Assembly (NCBI GenBank): GCA_046727955.1
Contig: JBKPDO010000074.1
Coordinates: forward strand, 1 to 6,535
Reading direction: 5' to 3'
Origin: DASVXQ01 sp046727955
Lineage (GTDB): Bacteria > Actinomycetota > CALGFH01
DNA length: 6,535 bases
The notes below the pieces were generated by a model. It was not told where the DNA came from, did not search any database, and worked only from the letters and a program-made list of their open reading frames with translations. Below are positions 6,364-6,535 of the stretch, piece by piece (within the stretch, counting starts at the first letter, position 1; each line of letters begins with the position of its first letter). A program made the translations under genes and the position numbers.

Positions 6364-6420
6364 ACTACCGACGACAGGCCACCTGGCAACTATGAAGATC
6401 ACGATCTACGGCTGGAGTAC
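6364..6420 (+). repeat. 57-bp direct repeat, right copy
   Basis: This is the second copy of the 4830-4886 repeat, in the same orientation, 51 of 57 identical, with five transitions and one transversion. In the matching frame it ends NYEDHDLRLEYQ and a TGA at 6424-6426. That frame can start at ATG 6313 and would give a 37-residue peptide, or be the tail of a broken gene. It lies about 90 bp after the esterase stop, so the two copies bracket the esterase gene. Confidence 0.75.
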
Positions 6421-6424
6421 CAGT

Positions 6425-6449
6425 GAGGCTTCGCCTCGGACCGCCGAGG
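6425..6449. other. Two mutually exclusive hairpins after the right repeat
   Basis: GAGGC-TTC-GCCTC (6425-6437) and CCTCGG-ACCG-CCGAGG (6434-6449) share the CCTC at 6434-6437, so only one can form at a time. They directly follow the right repeat. Together with the stronger hairpin at 6491-6519 they make this end of the window rich in structure, but no gene is recognised after 6426. Confidence 0.3.
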
Positions 6450-6490
6450 TGAGTGGTCCCAGCTGGAAGACGGCTGCGGGTTTGGTGCAT

Positions 6491-6519
6491 CCTCGCGCCC
6501 TTGATCCCGGGCGCGGAGG
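6491..6519. terminator. Strong GC hairpin
   Basis: CCTC-GCGCCC (6491-6500) pairs with GGGCGC-GGAGG (6509-6519) with one bulged G and an 8-nt loop, about 10 bp in total. It is about 220 bp beyond the esterase stop. It could end transcription from either side, but there is no T-tract and the genes beyond the window are unseen. Confidence 0.3.
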
Positions 6520-6535
6520 GTGGAGGGTGGGATGG

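Noticed and set aside
1..6535. CRISPR arrays, tRNA or rRNA genes
   Set aside because: No regularly spaced short repeats, tRNA T-loop or acceptor pattern, or rRNA-like stretch was found on either strand.

Overview
The window is GC-rich throughout. It uses GTG starts and has protein families typical of Actinomycetota: a Tn554-type recombinase with a DUF6262 partner, DUF5131 proteins, and an LpqC-type lipoprotein esterase. It reads as a decaying accessory island in an actinobacterium, possibly a soil lineage. The species cannot be told from the sequence.

Left flank (1-454): a short minus-strand relic resembling the C-terminus of a short-chain dehydrogenase (about 318 to 207), a hairpin just beyond it, and an AT-rich palindromic promoter-like patch (377-410).

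Central array (455-3291): three successive units with the same architecture. Each starts on the plus strand with the 5' end of a DUF5131 (phage Gp37/Gp68-like) gene that breaks off, and runs tail-to-tail into a small minus-strand enzyme gene. The pairs are: DUF5131 broken after about 90 codons with a P-loop nucleotide kinase (1443 to about 910); DUF5131 broken after about 12 codons with a histidine phosphatase (2164-1602); and DUF5131 broken after about 178 codons with a LnuA-like nucleotidyltransferase (3291 to about 2811). All six members are damaged: the kinase has two in-frame stops, the phosphatase one frameshift, the nucleotidyltransferase two frameshifts, and each DUF5131 has lost its 3' end. 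The two longer DUF5131 copies are about 73% identical in protein by eye, so they are not a fresh tandem duplication.

Transposition module (3346-4716, minus strand): an intact DUF6262/TnpC-like coiled-coil protein, preceded by a Tn554-type tyrosine recombinase. The recombinase keeps its N-terminal and C-terminal zinc-binding parts but has lost the whole catalytic core. The module can therefore no longer move itself.

Right part (4830-6535): a 57-bp imperfect direct repeat at 4830-4886 and again at 6364-6420 brackets about 1.5 kb. That segment holds the best preserved gene here, a 341-residue secreted lipoprotein of the LpqC / PHB-depolymerase-like esterase family (5247-6272). The bases after the second repeat contain several hairpins and no recognised gene.

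Overall this looks like a region where a Tn554-type recombinase system and repeated DUF5131-linked enzyme modules accumulated and then decayed. Only the DUF6262 gene and the esterase look functional.
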